64,000 nucleotides of DNA from Primula veris (GCA_963682055.1 OY821745.1:12779501-12843500); one strand, 5' to 3'; positions 11,464 to 23,005 are shown, counted from the stretch's first letter. Notes: generated by a model not told the origin, from the sequence alone. Numbers and translations: made by a program.

Positions 11464-13389
11464 ATCTTTCTACAAACCCAAAAAAATAGTTTTTAAATTA
11501 CAACAAAATAAAAAAAAACACAAAAAATTATAAAAATGAAAAAAATCATAAAAAATATAAAAAATAACAAAAAAACAAAAAATCACAAAAAATTATAAAA
11601 ATGGAAAAAATCACAAAAAAATCACAAAAAATCACAAAAAATCACAAAAAATCATTAAAAATTATTAAAAAAATACAAAAATCACAAAAAAATTATAAAA
11701 ATTATAAAAAATTTAAAAAATTACAAAAAATGAAAAAAATCACAAACTTTTTAAAAAATTACAAAAAAAATATATAATTTTTTTTTATCAATATAACACT
11801 TTTTATATCGAAAAATCAAAAAAAAAATATAAAAAATGACAAAAACTTATAAAAAATCACAAAAAATTATATAAAAATCACAAAACATTATAAAAAAATA
11901 ACAAAAATCACAAAAAATTATAAAAATTATAAAAAATCACAAAAAAAAAGAATTATAAAAAAATTAAAAAATCATAAACTTTTTAAAAAATTACAAAAAA
12001 TATATAATTTTTTTTTGTCAATATAACACTTTTTATACCGAAAAGTGATTTTTTTAATACAAAAAAAATGGGTTTTCCATGATAAATGTGCCTTTTTTTA
12101 ATCTGAATGAGCTGAAAATGCATCTAGTTCAGTCATAAATACATATAATTCAGTCAAAAGCGTATATAGTTCAATAAAAGTGCATATAGTTCAGTCGAAA
12201 GTGTATATAGTTAGTCAAAAATGCATAAATTTGAGTCGAAATTGCATTCAATTCAGCTGAAAGTACATCTAGTTCCGTTGAAAGTGCATACAATTCAGTC
12301 AAAAGTAAATATAGTTCAATAAAAGTGAGTATGCATATAGTTCAGCTAAAAATGCATCTAGTTCAGCTAAAAGTATATATGGTTCAGCTTAAAGTGCATC
12401 TAATTTAGTGGAAAGTACGTATAGTTAAGTCAAAAATGCATATAGTGTAGTCGAAAATGAATATAGTACAGTCGAAAGTGCATATAGTTCTGTTAAAAAT
12501 GCATCTAATTCAACTAAAAGTGCATCTGGTACAACTGAAAGTGCATATGGTTCAGCTGAAAGTGTGTCTGGTTCAGCTGAAAGTGCATATGGTTCAGACA
12601 AAATTGCATATAGTTCAATAAAAGTGCATATCGTTATGTAAAACCTGCATCTGGTTCAACTGAAAGTGCATTTGGTTCAGCTGAAAGTGCATATAGTTCA
12701 GCTAAAATTGCATCTGGTTCAGTCGAAAGTGCATCTAATACAGTCGAAAGTGCATAAAATTCAATAAAAGTGATTTTTTTTGTGATTTTTTTCATTTTTT
12801 TAAATAATTTTTTGTGATTTTTTTCATTTTTTTTCATCTTTTATAATTTTTTTTTGTTTTTTTTTGTAATTTTTTTAAAATTTTGTGATTTATTTTTATT
12901 TATTTTTTAATTTTTTGTGATTTTTGTGATTTTTTGTGATTTTTTATAAATTTTTTATTTTTTTTATATTTTTATAATATTTTGTGATTTTTTTCATTTT
13001 TATTTTATTTTTTTTGTAATTTTTTTAAAATTTTGTGATTTTTTGTGATTTTTTAATTTTTTATAATTTTTTTGTGATTTTTTTATTTTCTTTGTGATTT
13101 TTTTTTGTTTTTTTTTTTTCATTTTTTGTGATTTTTTGTGATGTTTTTTTTTATAAAAATACATTTTTTTTTTAATTTTTTCAGTTTTTTTTTTCCATTT
13201 ATTTTGAGATTTTTTGTATTTTATATAATTTTATGTGTTTTTTTTTCATTTTTTATGAAATATGTGTATGACGTTTTGGTAAATAAAGTAAATAATTAAA
13301 AAGTGATACGTATAGGAAATATGAACTTATGAATGTAGCTAGGAGTAATATAAATTCAAAAGTGTAACCTATTAGACATTATTTGTTAT
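11309..13389. mobile_element. Foldback element C with long A-rich/T-rich arms and a 21 bp minisatellite core
   Basis: The ends are inverted repeats. The left end reads ACAAATAAT, then TTTATATTACTCC, AAGTTCACATTTC and TTTTTAATTATTTAGTTTAT. The reverse complement of the right end (about 13260-13389) reads ACAAATAAT, TTTATATTACTCC, AAGTTCATATTTC and TTTTTAATTATTTACTTTAT in the same order. Inside these, 11490-12060 is AAAAATCACAAAAAATTAT-like and 12772-13255 is its complement type (TTTTTGTGATTTTTT). The arms therefore pair over several hundred bases. The loop is a 21 bp tandem array. No coding capacity. No target duplication could be assigned because the right flank is an AT microsatellite. Confidence 0.7.
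12110..12772. repeat. 21 bp minisatellite, about 31 units
   Basis: Tandem degenerate units with consensus close to AGTTCAGTCGAAAGTGCATAT. Variants include AGTTCAGCTAAAAGTGCATCT and AGTTCAATAAAAGTGCATAT (20 bp). Because the period is a multiple of three, chance reading frames through it show a seven-residue periodicity. These are not regarded as genes. Confidence 0.9.
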
Positions 13390-13834
13390 ATATATATATA
13401 TATATATATATTTATTTATTTTGAGTCCTGGGGTTAATTGGAAAATAAATATTAGGAATAAGGAAGTGGATATAGAGTAGAACCTCAGTCAATATCAACC
13501 ATTAAAAATGTTCAATAAACAAGGGTAAATTTTGGATTGGACCATAAAAACAAAAATATTTAAGGATTGGTCTATAAAACTGAAACTAATTAAGGATTGG
13601 TCCATTTCACCTAACTAACCAATAAAAATGTAAAAAATCAGAAAAAATAAAAAAAATCCAGAAAATAAAAATGCAAAAATGAAAAAATAAAAAAATATGA
13701 AAAAATGCAAAAAAAATTAAAAGAGGCAAAACCCCGAAAAAATATGATTTTTTTTTAAAAATCCCAAAAAAAAAAAAAACTCATAAAATCAACAAAAATC
13801 TAAAATCAACAAAAATCCAAAAATGAAAAAAAAA

Positions 13835-14045
13835 ACAGTCTGAACCAAATACAATCTGAACTATTTTAAATCATTTTAAAAATAGTCTGAACCATTTTAA
13901 GTCATTTTAAAAACAGTCTGAACCAAAAATAGTCTGAACCAAAAACAGTATGAACTTTTTTAAGTCATTTTAAAAACAGTCTGAACTTTTTTAAGTCATT
14001 TTAAAAACAATCTGAAACTATTTTAAAAACAGTCTGAACTTGTTG
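13835..14045. repeat. AACAGTCTGAACC tandem repeats, left array of element B
   Basis: About ten degenerate units contain AACAGTCTGAAC and TTTTAAGTCATTTTAAA. The same AGTCTGAA word drives the array in element A and the right array of this element. Confidence 0.75.
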
Positions 14046-14067
14046 AAAAGGCCTTAACTGAAAAGGC

Positions 14068-14286
14068 CTTATCGACCCCTTTTGTTGCATAGTGAGTATT
14101 AACTTGTTCCATTGTCACTTCCTTATAAAGAGGAGGGTGTTCCTCATATATAAGCTCTTTCATTGGTCCATAAACTCTATTCCCATTTGGCCCAAAGAAG
14201 CTTGCAACTGAGACTCTGGCTGCTGATCCTTTTTTTCTCAACATAACTCTATGAATTACACTCTTGAACTTGTCATTGGTAATTAG
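14068..14286 (-). pseudogene. Captured last exon of a 2-oxoglutarate/Fe(II)-dependent dioxygenase
   Basis: Translating 14286 down to about 14068 gives the C-terminal end of a plant DOXC-type dioxygenase, closest in memory to the ACC-oxidase-homolog/DLO group. It starts LITNDKFKSVIHRVM, followed by RVSVASFFGPNG, VYGPMKELIYEEHPPLY and EVTMEQ. The HRV histidine (iron ligand) and the R-x-S pair (2-oxoglutarate binding) are both kept. TTTTGCAG at the upstream edge is an intact 3' splice site at the usual last-intron position of this family, and about 650 bases of intron-like sequence follow it. The natural C-terminus is replaced by a duplicated KAFSVKAF segment and then by minisatellite sequence ending in a stop. 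It has no start or upstream exons and lies inside element B, so it is a captured fragment and not a gene. Confidence 0.75.
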
Positions 14287-14944
14287 CTGCAAAATAACTA
14301 TAAGTTAGAAATGATATTTAACACACGATAAGCATAGGTCATTCGTTAATAACTTCTCCAAGAATCAGCAGCAAAAAGTGTGAGCAACACTTGGGGTTGT
14401 TAACTGTTAAGTGAACAAAATTGTCAGGCGAAAAAGTCGTGACTCAAGAAAATTATGAATCAAGATACTAGTAATTAGATATTATCTGGTCGCGATTTTA
14501 AGCAACTAAGCTAACTTATTTTAGAATGAGAAACAAACTGGTTCACTTAATTGAAACTTTTGAATAAATCAGGCTACAATATGAAGTATCAGTTCCTGAC
14601 AAACTAAATCAAACGTCGCTTACCAGGAAAATAATAAAACTAAGCCTAAGAGATACAACTGAAGAAGCCTTTATAGCAATAAAAGTACAGACTAAATACC
14701 AAGTAATTTATATAGTTTTTTTTTTGTCTATAAAAACTCAAATGCAGTACATTTGATGAACTAAGACCTTGGTTGGTTGGCTGTAGATTGCAAACTTTTT
14801 ATTTCTTTTGCTTTCTAGTTTCAAGTCATACTACAATGTTTAATTAACTAAATTGGCTAAACTTTTCTGATTCTTTTTTTACTGAAAGGGATATAAGTTT
14901 TTTTTTAGCAGAAGATAAATTTGTCCGATTCATGATACAAAAAG

Positions 14945-15240
14945 CTGCAACCAAACAATTAAAAAAACAGTCTGAAAATAAATTAAATAAAAAACAGTCT
15001 GAAAAATAAAAACAATTAAAAAACAGTCTGAAAAATAAACAGTCTGAAAAATAAATTAAATAAAAAACAGTCTGAAAAATAAAAACAATTAAAAAACAGT
15101 CTGAAAAATAAATTAAATAAAAAACAGTCTGAAAAATAAATTAAATAAAAAACAATCTGAAAAATAAATTAATTAAAAAACAGTCTGAAAAATAAATTAA
15201 TTAAAAAAAAGTCTGAAAAATAAACAGTCTGAAAAATACA
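14945..15240. repeat. AAAAACAGTCTGAAAAATAAAT tandem array, right array of element B
   Basis: About eleven units of 20-35 bases, each with CAGTCTGAAAAATAAA and a variable TTAAATAAAA spacer. They are very A-rich and regular. Confidence 0.85.
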
Positions 15241-15379
15241 TGATTCAAAAACTCCACCAACGTTGGATTTGTTTACTCTATCTATTGGATTTGTTTACTC
15301 CAAGATTCAAGATTCAAAAACAGCTATTGGATTTGTTTAGGCCAGCAAGATTCAAAAACATATTTGGTTTCCTATTTAT

Positions 15380-15500
15380 ATAGATATATACATAGACACA
15401 CATATATATATATATATATATATATGTGTATATATATATATGTATATATATATATATGTATATATATATACATATACATATACATGTATGTATATAGAGA
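15380..15500. repeat. AT/AC microsatellite in element B
   Basis: (AT)n mixed with ATAC and ATGT steps. An equivalent tract sits at 3720-3800 in element A. The Tyr/Ile-rich reading frames through it are artefacts. Confidence 0.85.
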
Positions 15501-15809
15501 GAGAGGGAGAGATAGAAGATGTGTGGCGGTGGAGGGCAACGTCGGGAGACGACGGAAGGGAGAGGCGGCAGCGGCAGAGGCGGCGGCGGATGAGAGGTTG
15601 TGGTGGTAGTTTTATGTGGGTTTTTTTTTTTAGAGAGAGAGTGATAAATGAAATAAATAGAATTGAGAGAAGTTTTATATTTAATGAGTAATGGATCAAT
15701 TCTTAATTAGTTTTATAAATAATGGATCAATCCTTAATTAAATTTTATAGCCGGACCAATTCTTAAATAGTTTTGTTTTTATGGTCCAATCCTTAATTTT
15801 CTCAATAAA

Positions 15810-16295
15810 AGAATACATATTTGTTATTTTAACTGCCTAAACACGTAAATCCAAGAGATGTGAAAAACATAAATATATAAGAAAATTTAATTAAGCACAT
15901 AATTATTTAGAAAATTGAGTACGTATATTTACAAATGTGAAAATTTATCTAAATTTTATCAAATGCTTAATTTACATGTATAAATACTATGTATAATGTA
16001 TTATATAAAAACGTTTTAAATAATTACATATATATAATTTTACAATTTATGTTATATATCACTATATAGAAGTACATTTTTTAAGGCGAGACATTCAAAT
16101 TTTAAGAAATATCTCAATGCGTAGGTTATTCATATTTATAATTGGTCCCGAGTTGGGAACGATTTTTTTTTTTTTATAAAGTTTATTCATATATAAAACA
16201 TTTTTATAGGAGTATTTGCTATTGCAACCAGAAAATCCTACCCGAAATGTTTACCTAATGATATGGCTAAGTCGGCTCATTAAAACACTATTGTA
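15810..16295. other. Intergenic, nothing recognised
   Basis: AT-rich sequence with no reading frame, repeat or RNA that I can support. Confidence 0.4.
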
Positions 16296-16530
16296 TTCCA
16301 TTCGTTTCCATTTAATTGTCCACTACGAAACTACGTGAAATTTTGACCGGTTTATAACTTATATTAAAATTATCGGAATTAATTTTTTTAAAATTTAATC
16401 ATAAAATTTAATATTTGAACTATATTATCAACTTTAAAAAAAATTTATTCCGGTTATTTTGATAGAAGTTTTTGACCGGTCAAAATTGCACGTATTTTCG
16501 TAATGAACAATTAAATAGAAAATGAGAGAA
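16296..16530. mobile_element. Stowaway-like MITE
   Basis: A 235-base element flanked by TA on both sides (16294-16295 and 16531-16532). The ends are inverted: CATTTAATTGTCCACTACGA at the left and, in reverse complement, TATTTAATTGTTCATTACGA at the right. It has inner GACCGG/CCGGTC words. It is the same family as the copy at 46193-46421, whose end (CCCTCCGTCCC) is closer to the Stowaway consensus. Confidence 0.75.
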
Positions 16531-16951
16531 TATTAATTAATTTTCAATCCACGAAGTATGCAATTAATGGTCATATAGTCATCTTATTCCCCAGAAAGTA
16601 AGGCATATTTAGGACAAATCTCTCCCCTCCACCATCAAACGTCCGCTCCATCATCATCTCTTTTTCACTCCGTCCCTTTCATGTAAATCACTCATCATCA
16701 TGCTGTAGTTTCTTTATTTTTCTAATTGTTAAAATAAGCACTTAAATGGGTTTCAAATAAGGCTTTTGTAATTTTGTTGATTTATCTCGATTGATTTTTA
16801 TCTCAAAATCTTATCTAGACTGTTAGGGTTTTTTTTTGTGTTGTTGGAGTATTATTTGGGTAAAATTGATAGTTTGATACCCAAATTCTTAGTGGATGAA
16901 TTTTTTCGTTAATTCTATTTTTTTTTTGAAAAAATATAAAAATAGCTATTA

Positions 16952-18479
16952 ATGGACACGCGCGCCGGATCTTCCAACTCCAACTCGGGACCAGTTGAGA
17001 AAAATTTCTTGTATTTACAGGAAAACCATCGGTCACAAGACATTTGGGACACAGGGGTAAGGTTGTTTTGGTTTTTTTTTTCCCATTTTTTTTTACTAAA
17101 AATATTGTATTAAGTTTATTAAATTATTTAAAAGGTGGAGGTAAAATTGCATTGTCATAGAAACGATATTTTTGTCAATCTATATAAAAGAGAAGAAGAT
17201 GTGCGAGTGCAACGGTATTTGCATTTGGCTGGTTTTTATGGATTATACCATGTCGGATGTAAGGTGTGATTGACCACTTTTAACCGCATTAGTACAACTT
17301 TGGCGACAGGAGACACACACGTTTCATTTACCATCAGGTGAGTGTACTGTGACACTCCAAGATATAGAGGTGCTTGCAGGGTTGAGAGTTGATGGTAAGC
17401 CTGTTATTTGTCATATTGTCAAACGTACATTGGACCAATGGCGAGATATGGTCCATCGTTTACTTGGAGAGTGACCAGATAGAGACGTGTTAGATAAATC
17501 AGGCAACCGAATAAGTATTAGTTGGTTAGTGGTATTTTGGGTAAGTTTCCTGATGATACTGATGATGAGTTTCTGCGGTGTCGTACGAAGGTTATTATCA
17601 TGTTGATTCTTGGAGGACAATATCTTTCTGATAAGTCTGGCGCATATGTGAGGTTATTATACCTCCCACTACTTGAAAAATTTGAAGAATGTGGCCAAAA
17701 TAGTTTGGGTTTCGCTATCTTGGCGTATTTATATCGAGAATTGTGTAAAGCATGCGAAAAAAACGCGAAAGGAATTACTGGTCCACTGGCCTTATTACAA
17801 ATATGGGCATGCAGTAGATTTACACAGATCCGGCCTCAAGATTTCGATCTTCCTGTCTACCCTTCTAGACCTTCCGTTCCAAAAGGAACACCATATTTGT
17901 CTATGTATCCTTACGCCTATAGGTAAAATCTATTTTTTTAATCATTTTTGAAGTGATTTATTTTCATAATTTATGAGTTGTAATGAAAATTTATTTGACA
18001 GATGGCGCAGTGCTTCCCTTGATATTAGACCTGTGGTAAAGAATACTCTGAAACATTATCGTGATCAATTTGATATGATGCAAGAGAAGCAAGTGAGTAT
18101 TTAATTAATCTATATTCATTTTTCTCATAGTGTTTAGTTGTTAATATTATTCGATGCAGGGTTTTTCTCTTGAGGTTCAGAATACAAAAGTCTCAAAAGA
18201 CTCATGTTTAAGAAAAAAAAACATATTTAAACTAAACGGTGAATTTTCAATTTTTTGCAGATCGTGTGGCAGCCATACGAAATGGTGATCGACGTTCTAC
18301 CCGAGCATTGCGTTGCAGGAAAAGAAATTTGGCGTGCTCGAGTGCCATTGATTTGTTTTGCCATTGTGGAATATCATTATCCTGACAGAGTTTTACGCCA
18401 ATTTGGCATGAGACATTTTGTGCCCGAGATTATACTTGATTTTTGTGGATATCATAACTGCCTGAGATTATACTTTTGA
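16952..18479 (+). pseudogene. Plant mobile domain (MAIN-like) gene, decayed, within the MULE
   Basis: Reconstructed exon pieces are 16952-17056 (MDTRAGSSNSNSGPVEKNFL, then YLQENHRSQDIWDTG, ending at GTAAGG), about 17158-17922, 18002-18092 and 18261-18479. Family landmarks are clear: LWRQETHTFHLPSGE, VTLQDIEVLAGLRVDGKPV, LSDKSGAYVRLLYLPLLEKF, LGFAILAYLYREL and IWRARVPLICFAIVE, then HYPDRVLRQFG. The frame is broken near 17270 by a shift, at 17472-17474 by TGA, and near 17526 by another shift. The domain stops short at 18479. PMD genes are often carried by plant MULEs, and MAIN-type proteins act in the nucleus in meristem maintenance and transposon silencing. This copy cannot make a full protein. 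Confidence 0.75.
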
Positions 18480-18557
18480 AGCGCTTTCATAAATTTAGGT
18501 AAAACCTTATACGAGTCTTCTCAATTACCAAATATATATGTGATTGCTTTTTATTTA

Positions 18558-20308
18558 CCTAAATAAGCTTTTTTGTATGAAACTGACATTTCAAAGCGGG
18601 CATTCACAATCTCTTTAACTAATGAAATCTTCATCATAGGATTAGTTGTGATGGCATTTCGAATGGTTTGGGCAACAAGATTGGAATCTAACTGTGGATG
18701 ATCAGTTGTAAGCTCGACATGAACGCATGTATGCGAACCGTTGTACACCGACACTTCAAAAAATCCATGTTTTTTTCTTAGTGAAGCTCGTAGTTTACAT
18801 TTGCATTTTTGAGTTTCGGCCGGTTTACAACGAATTTCCCAAAATTTTGCCTTCGAACTTTTAGTGCAAAAATGGGTGTTACGTTTGTTTGACCAAAGTT
18901 TTATTCCCTTTTTCAACATTCATTTATCCCTAAATAAAAGACCAATAAAAGGATAATTAACTTGAGGATCCCAAAATACAGGATACATCATATAATTTGG
19001 TCTATGGTTACTATAATTTTCTTGAGTGTCGAACAGTTCATTAAACAAACTTGACATTGGTCGATGCATATGAATTTCATCAGGAATAGTATTATTAGGC
19101 CATTGTGACCCACTTGATTGATCGTTTTCATCCTTATCCATATACGAGCCCATTTTAGATGAGAATATTTCATAGTCAACTTCTTGTACGTTTTCTTCGT
19201 CATCGTCAGACCCGTTTTCGCTAATATTGACGTCCGGATCTTCATCATCTGATTCATCCCTAAGTTCTATCTCAATTATATTGTTCGACCAACCAATATT
19301 ATATGACAATCGACACACTGCATCCAAATGTGTTAAATCTGGTTCGTTATTCTTAGAATATACCTCTCGCATTGGCTCTTGTCGAATGGGTGTTCTACTT
19401 GATGTACCGATTTCATTTTGTCTCTATGCATCGGTATATAAAGAGTAATTCATATCAAGCATGGGTATTATCCTTGACGGATTCGGATTCTCTACTGTTT
19501 TATTAGGACTCATCCCCTGCTCTCCTGTAAACCAAGCACTATTATTTAGTTTTTGTGTCTAATATGAAAAAAATAACACTATTAGTCTTCATACAATTGC
19601 TTTTAAATTCCTCAAAATCTTCATTTCCAATTCAGTATTAAATATTAAGATTAAAACATTCAGTTACCTCAAATAGGATTTATAAAATATGTAAGTTGCT
19701 TCCAACTTAAAAAAATCAGCTAGGTATGGCTAAACTAACTAGCTTATTCGAGCCAAAATACATAGAAAATCAACTAGGTATAGCTTAAAATAACTAGCAA
19801 AAATAAGAAAAAATATTTTGAATTACTGGTGAAAGACAGTAGTATTAGGAAAAAAATTATAATTTTAAAAAAATGGATAAAGAATTTGGAATAGATGATC
19901 TCAATCCGACATACCTCTTTCTATATTTCTGTACGAGTCGGTAGGATAATAATTTATTTCTGGAACCTCAACATTAGTAGAAAGAATATTATAATACGAC
20001 CCGTAATCTTGATCAGAAGAGTAAACTTGCTCAATTTCAACATATAACTCTATAAACGTCCTTCCATTTTCTTCTATTAACTCGAGCATGGTTTCCAACG
20101 AATCATTATCATCAACAGCCAATCGTATATATTTAAACTCATTAAGTGTAGTCAGATATGGATAACGACATGTTAAACTCAAACGATTTGAAATCGATGA
20201 GACATCAAGTTCCTTAAATAATTTTTCAAAAATTTTGTCGTATGTCGTGTTTCTACATACCTTAATTTTTTTTATATTAGAAATATCATCGCTATTAGTT
20301 TCTATCAT
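18558..20308 (-). pseudogene. mudrA-type MULE transposase, N-terminal half only
   Basis: Exons read on the minus strand are 20308-19915 and 19524-18558. The first encodes a PB1-like MuDR N-terminal domain ending in the typical IELYVE, with a GTATGT donor. The second encodes an acidic linker (DESDDEDPDVN, SDDDEENVQE) and then the MuDR DNA-binding region: LFRDK, MLKKGIKLWSNKR, RASLRKKHGFFEVS, YNGSHTC, DHPQLDSNLVAQTIR and VSYKKAYLG. In-frame stops interrupt it at 19424-19426 (TAG) and 18920-18922 (TGA). After the donor at 18557 nothing of the MULE catalytic DDE domain or the SWIM zinc finger remains. A further upstream exon may lie in 20380-20538 (GTAAGT donor), but I cannot identify it firmly. 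This is a non-functional remnant. Confidence 0.75.
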
Positions 20309-20824
20309 CGCACCTCCTCAATAACACATAATTGTAGGATTTTTCATTTCGATAACAACAAGAACATAGAAAAACTTACGTGACAACACAACATACCATT
20401 TCTCTCTAATATCAGTTTTATATCAACATCAACATGATTTTGTTGGCCATGGCATAACCGTCCTTTATCAAAACACGGTTTAAGCCAATAAACGCCAAGA
20501 ATCAACACAAGGCTACATAAGATACATATATTCATCAATATGCCGTTTCATAGGATTGGAAAAAAAACCCTAACAAACTAGATAAGATTTTGAGATAAAA
20601 ATCAACCGAACTAAATCAACAAAATTACAAAAGACTTATTTAAAACCCATTTAAGTGTTTATTTTAACAATTAGAAAAATAAAGAAGCTGCAACATGATG
20701 ATGAGTGACTTACGTGAAAGGGACGGAGTGAAGAAGAGATGATGATGGAGCGAAGGTTTGATGATGGAGGGGAGGGATTTGCCCTAAATCTGGCTTACTA
20801 TATGGGGAATAAGATGACTATATG

Positions 20825-23005
20825 CTGAGTTATATAATCTGAGCTGAGTATTTTAATTAAATATGATTTTTATAGAATTTCGTTAATTTAATTAACGAAG
20901 TAGTATTTTTAATTTATTTATGAATTTCGTCAATTCAATTAACGAAGTACTATTTAATTTTTATGAATTTCGTCAATTCAATTAACGAACATAAAGAGTT
21001 AGACCATATTGAGAATTTTAAAAAGAGCTAGGTCATTCTGCTATTTTTCAGCACCAATTAGACCATTTTAGAAAAAAACTCCCAATAAGGAAGCCCGTCC
21101 AAAAAAAGTTCTCTTGCTTTTGTATTCTTTCAAGTATTATTGTAAATTGTTTCCGGTTTATAGTTTCTACGATTATAATTATGTGGATTATGCCGATATG
21201 CATTCATACTTAGTTTTTTGTTTAAATGTATTAAGTCATTTTAGTTATAATTAATTCTAAATTTCAATGGTTTATGTTTCACTTTGTTTCTTTTTCATAT
21301 TAATTAAAAAGCTAACTTGAATCGGAAACATGTATCCATATACAGAGCAAGATCTATTACTATCATAACTTAGTTATAAGGACCAAAAGTAAAATTGTAT
21401 TTGGCTTTCAATATTGTGACCAGTCATTATATAAATGGCATCAAGTGTTCGGATTAGAACAACAGAACCTATTCATGTGTCACCATCTCGCTTATTATAT
21501 ACTCAGAACATACGTTCAGGTCTAGAGGGGTCACATGACCCCTTCAAATTTTAACAGTTATACCCTTCTCATTCGCAAATATATGTAAAAATTATTTTTG
21601 ATTTTTTTTTGTAATTACGAAGTAGAGAAAGAAGATAAAACATGACAACAAAATCAAAATCAATTACATATATCTTTGGTTAATTTTAATAGGGACACGA
21701 GTCTACGTGTCTGACACGACACGATACAGACACTTCAAAACGACAAAATTCTAAAATTTATGACGCGACTCGGCAATTACACGACACTTAATATATTATA
21801 TAATTATATTTATATGACATAATTTTCTATTTAAACTAAGAAACAACAATAATACTATTTTGATATAAGTTTTATCAAATATGTCAATTAACATATTTAT
21901 GTTAAATCTGTATTTTTATAAATCATTTTATATAGTTGATAGTTCTCATATTACAAAAAGTTACAAATTAATCCCATTTTGTGAATTAGTTGTGTCATGT
22001 TATCATTGAATCGTGTACAACACGTCCAAGTGGTTCGATGCGCGTGTATAAGTGGGTAAAAGGAAAAAAAAACATAACGGACATGCCAATATGCCGTGTT
22101 CGACACGTGATTTGCAATGTCCGACGTGTGTCCGACTCTTCATACTTTTATTTCAAAAGTTCATATACTGATTCGTAGAGTTCACCTTTATTTTCAAAGT
22201 TCATACCACAATTTACATAATTCATATACTTACTTACATAATTTATATACATAATTTTCAACTCTATACCCTTAATTCACGTAATTCATACACTTATTTT
22301 TCAACATTATACATTATTACCACGCAGCCGTCGTGGGCCTCTCATTCGACGATCGCATTTCCGTCGACATCAACCTCGAGTTTTCGATCTCACTTTATAC
22401 ACTTGCCGTCCATTTCTATAGATGTGTCCGTATCAATATTCACGAAAGAGAGAGATCGATGAGAGATGAATGAGAATAAAAAGATCGGAAAAAGAAATGA
22501 ATGATGAGAAGAGATATCGGAGGGAGAGAGAGGGAGGAGAGAGAGATTGGAGAGACGGTGAAAGGAGGAGAGGGTGAAATGATGAGAGAGAGGAAATAGA
22601 TTAGGAGGTATTGATCAGTTTTTTTATTTTTTATTAATTATTAATTGAATATATATTTTTGATAATATGTGTTTTTTAATATAATAGATGTAGAGTATAT
22701 TTAGTTTAATTGCGAATTTAAAAAACTAGATAGTGTAATTATAGGCTACTAGACAAAAGAAAATATAATTAGGCATACCATGTCCTATTTCGATTTTGAT
22801 TTGTAGAAAGATCAAAAGATAGTCGTATTAGTAAAACTTAATCACCAACCGTAGATTAAGAAAACAAATCCAATCTCCACCGTCAGATCAAAATATCCCA
22901 AACCCATGTCTATATCTCTCCTCATTATTCATTCGCTGCCAATCCACGCAAACCCCAAACCTATACATATAGAGAGAGAAAGTTAGAGAGAGAAAGAGAG
23001 CAAAC
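20825..23005. other. Intergenic with short tandem repeats and a purine-rich tract
   Basis: No gene is recognised. Bases 20875-20990 hold three copies of a ~43 bp unit containing GAATTTCGTCAATTCAATTA. Bases 21690-22140 have scattered GACACG/CGTGTC words with weak inverted character, possibly an old MITE. Bases 22150-22310 are degenerate TTCATACACTTA-type repeats. The last ~90 bases before 23006 are probably the eIF4B promoter and GA-rich leader. Confidence 0.45.
22440..22610. repeat. Purine-rich GA tract
   Basis: About 170 bases of nearly pure G/A on the + strand, with many GAGAGAG and GGAGGAG steps. Low-complexity sequence of unknown function. Confidence 0.7.

Larger units (their letters stand above)
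13520..15801. mobile_element. Foldback element B carrying a captured dioxygenase exon
   Basis: Terminal inverted repeats: the left end has TTGGATTGGACCATAAAAAC, then AATATTTAAGGATTGGTC. The reverse complement of the right end has AAGGATTGGACCATAAAAAC, then AACTATTTAAGAATTGGTCC. Both flanks carry TCAATAAA (13512-13519 and 15802-15809), a likely 8 bp target duplication. Inside are AACAGTCTGAACC-type repeats, a dioxygenase exon with its intron (about 14068-14940), an AAAAACAGTCTGAAAAATAA array, an AT/AC microsatellite, a G-rich stretch (15520-15605) and a GAGAGAGAGTGATAAAT segment shared with element A. No transposase is encoded, so it must be non-autonomous. The superfamily (Mutator-like or hAT-like) is undecided. 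Confidence 0.7.
16572..20824. mobile_element. Mutator-like element (MULE) with ~260 bp terminal inverted repeats
   Basis: The left end (16572-~16835) and the reverse complement of the right end (20824-~20560) share long blocks in the same order: CATATAGTCATCTTATTCCC, CTCCCCTCCA, CCATCATCATCTCTT, CACTCCGTCCCTTTCA, ATCTCAAAATCTTATCTAG and GTTAGGGTTTTTTTT. Inside are two converging gene remnants, a MAIN-like plant-mobile-domain gene on + and a mudrA-type gene on -. They are separated by only about 80 bases, so the catalytic half of the transposase is absent. Both remnants carry premature stops. A 9 bp target duplication was looked for and not found. The element could only move with help from an intact relative. 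Confidence 0.85.

Noticed and set aside
12634..12837. Frame with repeating LSAEPDA
   Set aside because: Product of the 21 bp minisatellite, whose period is a multiple of three. No start or stop signals suggest a gene.
15364..15699. Tyr/Ile/His-rich reading frames on both strands
   Set aside because: They come from an AT/AC microsatellite in element B and have no domain.
17411..17620. Minus-strand frame in the MULE
   Set aside because: Shadow of the mobile-domain gene on the + strand.
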